A DNA stretch of 64,000 bases from an uncultured SAR86 cluster bacterium (GTDB lineage Bacteria > Pseudomonadota > Gammaproteobacteria > Magnimaribacterales > D2472): NCBI GenBank assembly GCA_902617045.1, contig CACMVA010000003.1, positions 1 to 64,000 on the forward strand. The letters are read 5' to 3'. The first letter of the stretch is position 1, and the number at the start of each line of letters is the position of its first letter. Below, in pieces: positions 51,490 to 61,222 of the stretch. Both the position numbers and the translations under genes were made by a program. A model generated the notes under the pieces. That model saw only the letters and a program-made list of their open reading frames with translations, was not told the DNA's origin and searched no databases.

Positions 51490-52081
51490 GTATAGTTACT
51501 TCCTATTACTAATATTGATCATTCAATCTTGTACTACAAGGCCTCCTGAGAATCCTGATAATATATGCCTGATTTTTAAAGAAAAAAAAAGTTGGTATAA
51601 AGCAGTCATTAAAAGCGAAAAAAGATGGAAAATACCACCTTATGTATTGATGTCATTTGTTCATCAAGAGTCAAGTTTTCAAGCAGACGCCAAACCTGAT
51701 AGAGAAAAAATCCTTGGCTTTATTCCTTGGTTTAGGCCGTCTTCAGCTGTTGGATATTCTCAAGCACTTACTAAAACCTGGGAGGACTATAAGGATGAAA
51801 CAGGAAATACAAGGGCGAGCAGAAAAGATTTTGCAGATTCAGCAGACTTTATAGGTTGGTACGCAAGCAAGGGTTACTATCAAGGTTTTGAGAGGACTGA
51901 TGCAAGGTCACTGTATTTAGCATATCACGAAGGTTATACAGGTTTTGAAAGAAAAACCTATAGAAAAAAACAATGGTTAATAAAAGTTGCAGATAGAGTT
52001 CAAGCAAGATCAACTTTGTATCAAAAACAGTACTGGGGTTGTGAAAAAGATTTAAAAAGGAAGAAATTTATATTTTTTTAA
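51476..52081 (+). CDS. Lipoprotein with transglycosylase SLT-like domain
   Basis: Lipobox LIIQSC; YVLMSFVHQESSFQADAKP, SSAVGYSQALTKTWEDYK, LAYHEGYTGFERKTY. Confidence 0.85.
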   Translation: MKRFKYSYFLLLILIIQSCTTRPPENPDNICLIFKEKKSWYKAVIKSEKRWKIPPYVLMSFVHQESSFQADAKPDREKILGFIPWFRPSSAVGYSQALTKTWEDYKDETGNTRASRKDFADSADFIGWYASKGYYQGFERTDARSLYLAYHEGYTGFERKTYRKKQWLIKVADRVQARSTLYQKQYWGCEKDLKRKKFIFF

Positions 52082-54946
52082 TTAAATATTTTGTATTTTA
52101 AAATTTAATTTTTTCATCTGATCAATATAATTTTCGCCTGCAATAACAGATCTCCTTGATTCATTGAACAAATATTTTTGAGAGACATTTACAAGATCAT
52201 CAAGTGAACAGCTTTTTACTAATGATCTAATTCTTAATCTCGCATCTAAATCTTTTTTATCAAGATTCATTGAGAAATCACTCATAGCCTCTCCAAATGG
52301 AGATAGTGGCTTATCTATACTTGATATTATTCCTAAAATACCTTCGTCAAGCTGCTCTTGAGTAATATTTTTGAGCGACCATTCTCTGGATTTTTGAAAC
52401 TCTTCAAACGTTTCAGAACATCTTGGATCACGATATGAAAAGAATTTAAATACTTTGTTATTAGAGTCTTGCATCGCTCCGGAACCATAAGCCCCACCTT
52501 TCTCTCTGATTGCTGAATGTAAATATCCATTTCTTAAAACAGCACCTAAAACGCTCAAAGCTGGTGCATCTTTATGAAAAAAATCGACCGTCGGAAAAGC
52601 CTCAGCACAATAAGTAACTTGAGCACCTGTAATCCATCCTATGGATTCTTCTTGTATATCAAAATAATTTTGAACACTAAAGTTGGTATCTTTATCGTCA
52701 AACTCAAAGTTAATATTTGAGTGATCTATGTCAAGAGAAGATGCAGTAAATGAATAAGATGGATTCGAATCAATTTTATTTTTTATACCATTTAATAATT
52801 GAATGTACTTATCAAGATTAGACTCCGTTTCGATATTCTTTGAGAGTTTGTTTGTATTGGTAATAAAATTTATACCTGATACGAAATCATTAGTAGCTGA
52901 AATGTTATTAATTTGAGCTGCAGCATTGCTCATAGAAAGAATATGTCCATTTTGTATTAAAGACTTTTCATTATCTGATGATATGAAGTTAAGCATATCT
53001 TTAATTCTATTTTTATCAGAAAAATTAGAGTTCTTTGCAGTTTCAATCATTAAATTTTGCATTTTCTTTTCATTATCTTCTAGTGATTTAGATGTGATTT
53101 TTAATCCTAAAGAATGAGTCGATTGATTATCATCTGGAATGAGTGTAAAACTTGCTGAAATACCCCCAGTTACCGCAGACTGCATTTTTTGGACATCCTC
53201 ATAGCTTTTATCACCAATCCCAACATCAGTTAATGTATTTGTAAATAACGAGGCGATTTTGAACTCCTCTTTAGTCAGCGGATCGCATGGAAGAATTATT
53301 GAATGATAAGTAATGCCATTTGTACCAACGTTGTAATAGAAATTTTTATTATCATTTTTAAAAGATTGAGATTTTGCATATTCTCGAGATTTTGGTATGT
53401 CTGCTTTAGTTACCTTGGGTAAAATTTCTGGATTATCAGATTTTTCTTGTCTAGCTTTTAAGTTTTTAGCTAGTTCAATTATTCTTTCTTTGTCATCAAC
53501 GGACAAGTTTTTTGATTTTTGATCAATTTTTGCTTGAATTTCCATTTCTTTTTTTGAATTGAATTCAATATCAGGCGCAAGACAGAAGTTCACTCTATGT
53601 TGATTATTAATAATTTTCTTTTCAATAAGATTTTCAATATAGTTTTCTTTTTTAAGATTATTTTTAATTACATCAAATGATGCATCTAGATCTAAGACTT
53701 TAAGAGGGTCATCATTGTGTAAGCAGGCTGGAAGACAACCTAACATAATTTGAAGACCATAAGGCATACCGGAGCCCGTTATCTCTCTTTGCTTTATTTC
53801 AAGTTGATGAAGTGATGATTGAACAAGTTCTTTAGAAATGCCATTTGAGACAACATTTTTTAAACAATTTAGAATTAATTCTTCAACTTCAAGTTGCTTA
53901 TTTGAATCTACACCTTCAAGACCTGCAGCAAATACTAGCTCTTTATGATCAGCTTCAAGACCGGTTAATGGAGATAAAGATTTACCCAAATCGGTATTTT
54001 CAAGAGTTTTTCTTAAAGGCGATGCAGAATTATCTAGAAGTATGTTTGAAACTAAATATGATTCTAACAATTCGACTGGATTATGGCTTTCTCCCAACAA
54101 CCAGCTCAAAACAACATGATGATTGTTTTCATCTTCAGGCATGGGATTATAGTATTCGGTGATAGTTTTTGGTTCAGTGATTCTATTTTCGTTTTTCACA
54201 CTTATAGTTTCAGATGATGGCTGAAAGCTTTTTAATACATTCTCATTTATGAAATCTTGAATTTCAGAAGGATCAACATTACCAAATGTAAAAAAAGTTG
54301 CATTTGACGGGTGATAATGTTTTTTGTGGAACTCTACAAGGTAATCATGAGTAAGATCTATAATATTTTCAGGATTTCCACCACTATTATGTTTATAAGT
54401 TGATGAATTATATAGGTGCTTTGATAGACCATGCCACAACTGACTAGTTATAGAGCTCATTGCTCCTTTCATTTCGTTGAAAACCACTCCTTTAATTTCT
54501 AAATCGCTATTTGCGTTGTCACTTTCAGAAAATTCGAGTCTATGACCTTCCTGAAGGAAATCAAGTTCATCTAAATTTGGAAAGAAAGAAGAATCTAAAT
54601 AAACACTTAAAAGGTTATTAAAGTCTTTATCATTTTGTGTGGCAAAAGGATATGCTGTCCAATCACTTGAAGTAAAGGCATTCATAAATGTATTCAAAGA
54701 TCTTCTTATCATCATGAAAAATGGATCTCTGACAGGGTATTTTTTTGATCCACATAGAGCTGTATGTTCTAATATGTGTGCAACCCCAGTTGAATCTTCA
54801 GGAATAGTTCTAAAGGCAACCATAAAGACTTTTTCATCACTTTTTGAATCTAGATGAATATGCTTGCAATTGAAATTAGATTCAGTATATATTTGAGCAT
54901 TAAGGTCTAATAATTTAATATATTTCTGATCTTCTAAGTTAAACAT
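52082..54946 (-). CDS. M16C zinc protease (presequence protease/insulinase family)
   Basis: GVAHILEHTALCGSKKYPVRDPFFMMIRRSLNTFMNAFTSSDWTAYPFATQN (HxxEH). Confidence 0.96.
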   Translation of the reverse strand: MFNLEDQKYIKLLDLNAQIYTESNFNCKHIHLDSKSDEKVFMVAFRTIPEDSTGVAHILEHTALCGSKKYPVRDPFFMMIRRSLNTFMNAFTSSDWTAYPFATQNDKDFNNLLSVYLDSSFFPNLDELDFLQEGHRLEFSESDNANSDLEIKGVVFNEMKGAMSSITSQLWHGLSKHLYNSSTYKHNSGGNPENIIDLTHDYLVEFHKKHYHPSNATFFTFGNVDPSEIQDFINENVLKSFQPSSETISVKNENRITEPKTITEYYNPMPEDENNHHVVLSWLLGESHNPVELLESYLVSNILLDNSASPLRKTLENTDLGKSLSPLTGLEADHKELVFAAGLEGVDSNKQLEVEELILNCLKNVVSNGISKELVQSSLHQLEIKQREITGSGMPYGLQIMLGCLPACLHNDDPLKVLDLDASFDVIKNNLKKENYIENLIEKKIINNQHRVNFCLAPDIEFNSKKEMEIQAKIDQKSKNLSVDDKERIIELAKNLKARQEKSDNPEILPKVTKADIPKSREYAKSQSFKNDNKNFYYNVGTNGITYHSIILPCDPLTKEEFKIASLFTNTLTDVGIGDKSYEDVQKMQSAVTGGISASFTLIPDDNQSTHSLGLKITSKSLEDNEKKMQNLMIETAKNSNFSDKNRIKDMLNFISSDNEKSLIQNGHILSMSNAAAQINNISATNDFVSGINFITNTNKLSKNIETESNLDKYIQLLNGIKNKIDSNPSYSFTASSLDIDHSNINFEFDDKDTNFSVQNYFDIQEESIGWITGAQVTYCAEAFPTVDFFHKDAPALSVLGAVLRNGYLHSAIREKGGAYGSGAMQDSNNKVFKFFSYRDPRCSETFEEFQKSREWSLKNITQEQLDEGILGIISSIDKPLSPFGEAMSDFSMNLDKKDLDARLRIRSLVKSCSLDDLVNVSQKYLFNESRRSVIAGENYIDQMKKLNFKIQNI

Positions 54947-54966
54947 ATTTCAATAATAAATAATTT

Positions 54967-55479
54967 ATGAATAAAATTACATCACTTTTAAGCTTAATAA
55001 TACTTATAAGCTGTACCGCGACTCAATCGAATATAAAGACCGATTCTATCGAGACTTTTAATTTGAGTAATTATAACGAATTTAATATAAAGATAAACAA
55101 TGCAAACATAAGTGCTGAAGTTAACCCAATTGTACTTGAAAGATTTAAAGAAAATCTCAAGACAGCAATTGAACAAAGAGGTCTTAAATACAACAAAGAT
55201 TCAAATATTGTTTTCGATATAAATTTTACTACAAAAGAAACAGTAGAGTCCGATCCATTGAATTTTTATTACTCAAGATATTACTACGATTATTATAGAT
55301 ATAGAGATGACGTTTATAACGTTACTCAAAACATACTAAGAGTAAATTTAAGAAATCTCAATGATGACAAAACACTTTGGACTGTTGTGACAGTATGGAG
55401 AGATGGTTCTAGCAGATCAATATCCTCTGACGATGCGTCGAATATGTTAGTAGATGAGATAATGATAAGCTTTTTATAA
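54967..55479 (+). CDS. DUF4136-like lipoprotein
   Basis: Lipobox LIISC; FNLSNYNEFNIKIN..., YYSRYYYDYYRYRDDVYNVTQNILRVNLRNLNDDKTLWTVV. Confidence 0.75.
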   Translation: MNKITSLLSLIILISCTATQSNIKTDSIETFNLSNYNEFNIKINNANISAEVNPIVLERFKENLKTAIEQRGLKYNKDSNIVFDINFTTKETVESDPLNFYYSRYYYDYYRYRDDVYNVTQNILRVNLRNLNDDKTLWTVVTVWRDGSSRSISSDDASNMLVDEIMISFL

Positions 55480-55488
55480 AAGTATATT

Positions 55489-57204
55489 TTGCATAAATTC
55501 TTTAAAATATTTTTAATACTTGTCGTCGTTACAGGATGTTCAGATTCTGAAAGTAAAAAAATTGATATTCCTTATGCATCTGGAGTAGAAGATCTTATTT
55601 CTCATTCAGAAGAATTTGAGCAAAAAGTATTATCTTATGATACTCCTGGTGGACTTATTCACTTTGCTATTGGATTTGGCATTGCAAATTCAATAATGGT
55701 TGAGGGCAATGGTGGAAATATCATTATTGATGCTGCTGATAGCATGTATGAGGCTGAAAAGGTCTACGACTTATTCAAACAAAAAAATTCAAATCCAATT
55801 AAAGCGATTATCTATACTCACAACCATGGAGATCATACTTTTGGGACACAATATTATCTTAATATCCATGAAGAAAGGCCACAAATTATTGCTCATGAAG
55901 ATACTGACTTTTATGTTCAAAGAATAATGGGGATTCTTAATCCTATTATTGCTGCTCGAAGTACAAGAATGTTTGGTACGACCTTACCTGAAGAAGATTT
56001 AATTAATGTTGGCATAGGTCCAAACTTAAGTGTTTCAAAATCACCAACAGGATATGTAAAGCCAGATTTAACTTTTGAAGACGATCTAAAAATCAATATT
56101 TCTGGTATAGAAATTGAGTTGTATCATGCACCTGGTGAAACAAATGATCAGATTTTTGTATGGTTGCCTAATCACAAGTCTTTAATGCCTGGAGATAATG
56201 TATATAAGACTTTTCCAAACTTATACACCATAAGAGGCACCACACATAGAGATGTTAAAGGGTGGATAGAAAGCTTAGACCATATGAAAACATTTAATCC
56301 AGAATTTCTTTTTCCTAGTCACACTAAACCAATTATTGGAAAGGATGTAATACAAGACGTCTTAAATGTTTACAGAGATGCTATTCAATATGTTCACGAT
56401 CAAACAATAAGATTAATGAATCAAGGAATGTATCCAGATGAGATTGCTGAAAAGATAGAATTACCCGATAGCATGGCAAATTCCCCATATTTAAAAGAAT
56501 TTTATGGAACTGTTAGATGGTCTGTTAAGAGCATATTTAATGGATACTTAGGATGGTTTAGCGGTAATCCATCTGAACTAGATCCGCTTTCAAGAGAAGA
56601 AAAAGCAAAAAGAGTATTAAATCTTGCTGGAGACATAAATGTTTTGATTGAGGATCTAAGGATTGCAGTTAGTAATAATGATATGCAATGGGCACTTGAA
56701 CTAAGTGATTATTTAATCGCATTAGATAATTTTACCGAGGAAGTAAGAAACTTAAGAATAGATGCTTTGTTATACGAAGGTTCAAGATCATCAAATCCAA
56801 ATAAAAGAAACTATTTTTTAACCTCAGCTTTTGAATTGAGCTCAGATTATGTTGAACCTTCATTGTTAGATAGGACTTCTGAAGAACTATTAGAATATAT
56901 TTCAATGAGTACATTATTTGATGTTTTATCTACAAGATATAATCCGAAAAATATTGAAGAAAACATAACTGTTTGTTTTATTTTTTCTTCAGGATTAACA
57001 AAAAATATTACCATTAGAAATCAAGTAGCAGTTATCAGTAATTCAAATCAAGATATTTGCTCGATTACTGTTTTAACCGATGAAACAGAACTTAAAAAAG
57101 TTTTGACTGGATTATCCAATCCAGTTACATCTATTGCATCAGGAGACATGCAAATAGAAGGAAGTTCGGTTGAATTTCTCCAATTCCTTAGCAAATTTAG
57201 ATAA
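55489..57204 (+). CDS. Alkyl sulfatase-like MBL-fold protein (BDS1/SdsA-type), lipoprotein
   Basis: VVTGCS lipobox; IIYTHNHGDHTFGTQYYL, HAPGETNDQIFVWLPNHKSLMPGDNVYKTFPNLYTIRGT. TTG start. Confidence 0.88.
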   Translation: MHKFFKIFLILVVVTGCSDSESKKIDIPYASGVEDLISHSEEFEQKVLSYDTPGGLIHFAIGFGIANSIMVEGNGGNIIIDAADSMYEAEKVYDLFKQKNSNPIKAIIYTHNHGDHTFGTQYYLNIHEERPQIIAHEDTDFYVQRIMGILNPIIAARSTRMFGTTLPEEDLINVGIGPNLSVSKSPTGYVKPDLTFEDDLKINISGIEIELYHAPGETNDQIFVWLPNHKSLMPGDNVYKTFPNLYTIRGTTHRDVKGWIESLDHMKTFNPEFLFPSHTKPIIGKDVIQDVLNVYRDAIQYVHDQTIRLMNQGMYPDEIAEKIELPDSMANSPYLKEFYGTVRWSVKSIFNGYLGWFSGNPSELDPLSREEKAKRVLNLAGDINVLIEDLRIAVSNNDMQWALELSDYLIALDNFTEEVRNLRIDALLYEGSRSSNPNKRNYFLTSAFELSSDYVEPSLLDRTSEELLEYISMSTLFDVLSTRYNPKNIEENITVCFIFSSGLTKNITIRNQVAVISNSNQDICSITVLTDETELKKVLTGLSNPVTSIASGDMQIEGSSVEFLQFLSKFR

Positions 57205-57209
57205 ATTAA

Positions 57210-58433
57210 CTAAGAATTACCAGATGGTATGTCTTTAAATGCTACACCTTTATCAGCTCGAGGATCTTGAGGAAGTCCAAGCACTCTTTCAGCAATGATG
57301 TTTCTGAGGATTTCATCTGTTCCACCAGCTATTCTCATTCCAGGTGCGCCTAACCAGGCATTTTGAAAACCTTTTACATCATTATTATCTGTTCTTAGCA
57401 TGCCAGCCATGTCGAGTGAATCTATCCCAAAATTACCAATATTTTGAAGTTTTCCAGCACTGACAATCTTAGTTATTGATGCCTCAGGTCCAGGAGTATC
57501 TCCTCTAGAAAGTGCAGACATTGTTCTTAGCTTTGTATTTTTAAGGCCACTTTTTTCACAATACCAATCAGCAATAGATTCTCTAGCAGCTTTATTATTT
57601 AAAAGGGGCTCTCCTAGATTATCTTGAGTTTTTGCCCATCTAAAGGCATCCTCAACATCCGCTCCACCTGCATCACCAACGGCAAGTCTTTCATTCATTA
57701 ATGTTGTTATAGCAACTTTCCAGCCATCACCAATTTCTCCAAGTCTTTGAGAATCCGGAATTTCTACATCAGTGAAATAAACCTCATTGAAACTTGAACC
57801 ACCAGTAATTTGCTTAATAGGCTTTACCTCAATCCCTGGTGACTTCATATCAACAAAGAAGAATGTCATACCTTTGTGTTTTTCTAAGTCTGGATCATGT
57901 CTTACCACTAAAATTCCATAATCTGAAAAATGAGCACCAGATGTCCAGACTTTTTGACCATTAATAATCCACTTATCACCTTTTTGAACTGCTTTACTTC
58001 TTAGACCAGCTACATCTGAACCTGCTGAAGGCTCAGAAAATAATTGACACCAAATTTCTTTACCTTCAGCCATTGGTGGTAAATATCTTTCTTTTTGTTC
58101 CTCAGACGCATACTCCATCATCACTGGGCCACACATACCTAACCCAATTTCAAAAATTCCTTTTGGTACATCAAACTTAGCTTCTTCGTTAGCCCATATA
58201 ATTCTTTCCATTGAACTTGCACCAATTCCACCATATTCTTTTGGCCAATGAAGCATTGCCCATCCAGCATCATATTTCTTTTTTTGCCATGCTTTAGCTG
58301 CTTTCATTTTATCTTTATTTGCAAAGTCATCATTTTGCGGAGTTGAATCTTCTTTATAGGTGGCATTTTTTTCAAGCCAATCTCTACATTTTTTTCTAAA
58401 TTTTGCTTCTTCTTTTGTGTCGTTAAAATCCAT
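57210..58433 (-). CDS. Acyl-CoA dehydrogenase
   Basis: CQLFSEPSAGSDVAGLRSKAVQKGDKWIINGQKVWTSGAH, GGTDEILRNIIAERVLGLPQDPR. Confidence 0.95.
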   Translation of the reverse strand: MDFNDTKEEAKFRKKCRDWLEKNATYKEDSTPQNDDFANKDKMKAAKAWQKKKYDAGWAMLHWPKEYGGIGASSMERIIWANEEAKFDVPKGIFEIGLGMCGPVMMEYASEEQKERYLPPMAEGKEIWCQLFSEPSAGSDVAGLRSKAVQKGDKWIINGQKVWTSGAHFSDYGILVVRHDPDLEKHKGMTFFFVDMKSPGIEVKPIKQITGGSSFNEVYFTDVEIPDSQRLGEIGDGWKVAITTLMNERLAVGDAGGADVEDAFRWAKTQDNLGEPLLNNKAARESIADWYCEKSGLKNTKLRTMSALSRGDTPGPEASITKIVSAGKLQNIGNFGIDSLDMAGMLRTDNNDVKGFQNAWLGAPGMRIAGGTDEILRNIIAERVLGLPQDPRADKGVAFKDIPSGNS

Positions 58434-58443
58434 ATTTACTTTC

Positions 58444-59556
58444 CTAATTAATATTTGATTGTTCTAAACTAGTAACTAATTTTTCTCTCCAATTACTTAG
58501 AGACCCAAGATTTAATGATAAAAGCTTAGATCGTCTATAAAACATATGGCAATCATATTCCCATGTAAATCCATTTCCGCCATGAGTTTGAATATTTTCT
58601 TGAGAACATAACTGATAAGCTTTGATTGCACTAACACGTGCTGTTGCTGATGCTGAAGGGAGATCAGCTGAATCAGTTGATAATGCCCAAGCAGCATAGT
58701 AACAATTTGATTTTGCAAGAGTAAGAGCAATATACATATCAGCAAGCTTATGCTTAATTGCTTGATAGGAGCCTATTGGTCGTCCAAAAGCATATCTTTC
58801 TTTTGCATAATTAACAGCCATATCAAGTGATGCTTGAGAACCTCCAATTTGTTCATAAGCAAAGAGAACTGCTGCTTGATTAATAATTGATTCATAAATA
58901 TCCCATCCTGAAATTTCATCACCAATAGCATGAGTGTCAACACCTTCGAATGTTATTGAGAAATGACCTCTACTTTCATCAATATTCTCTTGGTGTTCAA
59001 TTAAAACCCCTTCATGAGATAAATCAGCAACTTGAAGGCAAATGCCTTTATCCGATTTAGCAACAACTAATGCATGAGTTGCAATACTCGCATCAGGTAC
59101 AGCAATTTTCTTGCCATTTATTTTTCCTGATTCGCAAGATAATTTAATATTATCTTTTGAAGGTGCAAAGAGATCTTCTGTTACTGCCATGGTTCCAATA
59201 ACATCTCCAGATACTAATTTTGGAAGAAGATCTTTTTTCATTTCCTCGCTTCCATACTTAATTATTGCTTCTGTGAATAAATATACAGAAGATGAGAAGG
59301 GAACTGGAGCTAAAAATCTTCCAAGCTCTTCAGCAATAACACATAGCTCCAAATGTCCTAAACCAAGACCATCAAATTCTTCAGGAATTCTAATACCAGT
59401 CCATCCAAGCTCAACAATTTTTGTCCATAGTTCTTGATCAAAATGTGACTGATTTTCTAAAACTGTTCTATTTCGCAATAGGGCATTTTCTTTTTTTAAG
59501 AATTTTCTTGCTTCTTCTTGAAGAAACTTTTGATCGTCTGAAAAATCTAAATTCAT
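58444..59556 (-). CDS. Acyl-CoA dehydrogenase (second subunit-like paralog)
   Basis: ELGWTGIRIPEEFDGLGLGHLELCVIAEELGR, ERYAFGRPIGSYQAIKHKLADMYIAL, HGGNGFTWEYDCHMFYRR. Confidence 0.94.
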   Translation of the reverse strand: MNLDFSDDQKFLQEEARKFLKKENALLRNRTVLENQSHFDQELWTKIVELGWTGIRIPEEFDGLGLGHLELCVIAEELGRFLAPVPFSSSVYLFTEAIIKYGSEEMKKDLLPKLVSGDVIGTMAVTEDLFAPSKDNIKLSCESGKINGKKIAVPDASIATHALVVAKSDKGICLQVADLSHEGVLIEHQENIDESRGHFSITFEGVDTHAIGDEISGWDIYESIINQAAVLFAYEQIGGSQASLDMAVNYAKERYAFGRPIGSYQAIKHKLADMYIALTLAKSNCYYAAWALSTDSADLPSASATARVSAIKAYQLCSQENIQTHGGNGFTWEYDCHMFYRRSKLLSLNLGSLSNWREKLVTSLEQSNIN

Positions 59557-59625
59557 TATAAAGTTTTAAGTTAAGGTAAAATAATCAATTATTATATGCT
59601 AAATACGTTTGAATTTTAATTATCA

Positions 59626-60279
59626 ATGGCTAGTAAACTTAAAATTACAAAAAATTTGCCTTCCTATCTAGAGAAATCCTCAAGAGGAGGACTTCTTATA
59701 GGTTTTATATATGTGATTGCATTTATGAGCATTTTATTTTTAGCTATTTGGCAAACTTTTGAATCAGAAAATAATAAATCATCTATGAAATTAGTTGACG
59801 AGAGACTTTCACTTATTGAAGAACAAATCAATATCGTTGATGAAACAAATAATGATTCTATGACTGATATAACATCATCAATTCAATTTCTTGATAAAGA
59901 AATAAGAAAATTATGGGATTTAAGCAATAAAAGAAATAAGGTGGATATTCAAAACCTAACTGAGCAAACACTTGAAATAGAAAAGTTATTGTTAACTATT
60001 AAAAGTGATATAGAAATGAATCAAAAAAATCTTTTATTAACTCAAGATAGTGTAAGTAAAAATATAAAAAAAATTGATGATCTTGGCCTTTCATCCGAAG
60101 ATCTACTATCTTTGAAATTAAGTTTAAATAACATTGATACACAATTGATATTGCTTGATGATTCAGTACAGGCACTCAATAACTACAGAAATCAATTAAA
60201 TCAGGTGATATTAGAGATTCAAACACAGATATCGACTGTTCAAAATTCACTCAATGACGATAAAGTTGTTCAAAATTAA
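59626..60279 (+). CDS. Membrane-anchored coiled-coil protein of unknown function
   Basis: One TM near the N-terminus (GGLLIGFIYVIAFMSILFLAIW) followed by heptad-like sequence. Confidence 0.7.
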   Translation: MASKLKITKNLPSYLEKSSRGGLLIGFIYVIAFMSILFLAIWQTFESENNKSSMKLVDERLSLIEEQINIVDETNNDSMTDITSSIQFLDKEIRKLWDLSNKRNKVDIQNLTEQTLEIEKLLLTIKSDIEMNQKNLLLTQDSVSKNIKKIDDLGLSSEDLLSLKLSLNNIDTQLILLDDSVQALNNYRNQLNQVILEIQTQISTVQNSLNDDKVVQN

Positions 60280-60294
60280 CAATTTATTTAATAT

Positions 60295-60513
60295 ATGTAT
60301 GTGAATAGGTTTGTTTTACAGGTTTTTCTATTTCTTGCATTTATTCCTTTAGCTATATTAGTTGGATATGGAATTCTTGTTATAGCACCGATTTTTTGCT
60401 GTTTTCTTGCAATTAATTCCTATAAATTTAACAATTATAAAGAAATGTACATATGGATGGCATTTGGTAGTCTTTCTTTCATGCTTGCCTTGTATATGTT
60501 GGGAGTATTATGA
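60295..60513 (+). CDS. Small two-TM membrane protein
   Basis: 72 aa, strongly hydrophobic, overlaps next ORF start (ATGAGC within stop region). Confidence 0.6.
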   Translation: MYVNRFVLQVFLFLAFIPLAILVGYGILVIAPIFCCFLAINSYKFNNYKEMYIWMAFGSLSFMLALYMLGVL

Positions 60514-60908
60514 GCATCATAATTAAAGGATATTTACTTATAATTGGCGTTACTTCAATGGTAATGGGTTTGTGGGCAATGTTTGGACCTGAATTTATAT
60601 CTTGGTATCCAGCCTTTGATGGCGTAGAAAGATATACCCCCTTGGCAAATTTTATTAGAACTATGTCTGGAGTCTTTGTTGCATCTGGTTACATTCTTAT
60701 TCGGTTTATTTTTTCATCATCAAAAGTCCAACTTGGTACAGTGTTAATATATTTGTGTGTATTTATGCTATTAGGCAAAGCTTGTGGATTATATTACGAG
60801 GGATATCATTTCCATGATGTCATTGCGTCAATTTTAGGTGTACTTACACTCATCGGTCTGATAATAGTTCACAGACAAAGAAAAAATTTACTTGATTACG
60901 ACCTTTAA
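60510..60908 (+). CDS. DUF4345-like four-TM membrane protein
   Basis: 132 aa; FGPEFISWYPAFDGVERYTPLANFIRTMSGVFVASGYILIRF, GKACGLYYEGYHFHDVIASILGVL. Confidence 0.65.
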   Translation: MSIIIKGYLLIIGVTSMVMGLWAMFGPEFISWYPAFDGVERYTPLANFIRTMSGVFVASGYILIRFIFSSSKVQLGTVLIYLCVFMLLGKACGLYYEGYHFHDVIASILGVLTLIGLIIVHRQRKNLLDYDL

Positions 60909-60953
60909 AAATTTTCCACTTAGACAATATAACTATATATAATGCATATGCCT

Positions 60954-61038
60954 GGGGATGTGGTGGAACTGGTAGACACGCTTGGCTTAGAACCAAGTGC
61001 CGCAAGGCGTGGGGGTTCGACTCCCTCCATCCCTACCA
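60954..61038 (+). tRNA. tRNA-Leu(TAG), CCA encoded
   Basis: ggggatgtggtggaactggtagacacgcttggcttagaaccaagtgccgcaaggcgtgggggttcgactccctccatccctacca; anticodon loop CTTAGAA, long variable arm. Confidence 0.95.
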
Positions 61039-61157
61039 ATTTTATATAAAAAATAGATACTTTATTTATTAAAATGCTAGTTAAATTGTTTTTTATATAT
61101 ATACTCAAAAAAGTATGTTAATTGTTAACTTACATAAAAGACGGGGAGTATCAGCAT

Positions 61158-61207
61158 AGCTGGGACCGCTTTTATTATTTGACCCAGCTTTTGCTGGGTT
61201 TTTTTTT
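61158..61207 (+). promoter_or_regulatory. Candidate transcription attenuator in the leader of a TonB receptor gene
   Basis: AGCTGGG (61158-61164) can pair with CCCAGCT (61183-61189); the latter also forms ACCCAGC-TTTT-GCTGGGT (61182-61199) plus T8. ATG is at 61223. Confidence 0.6.
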
Positions 61208-61222
61208 GAGAGGATATGAATT

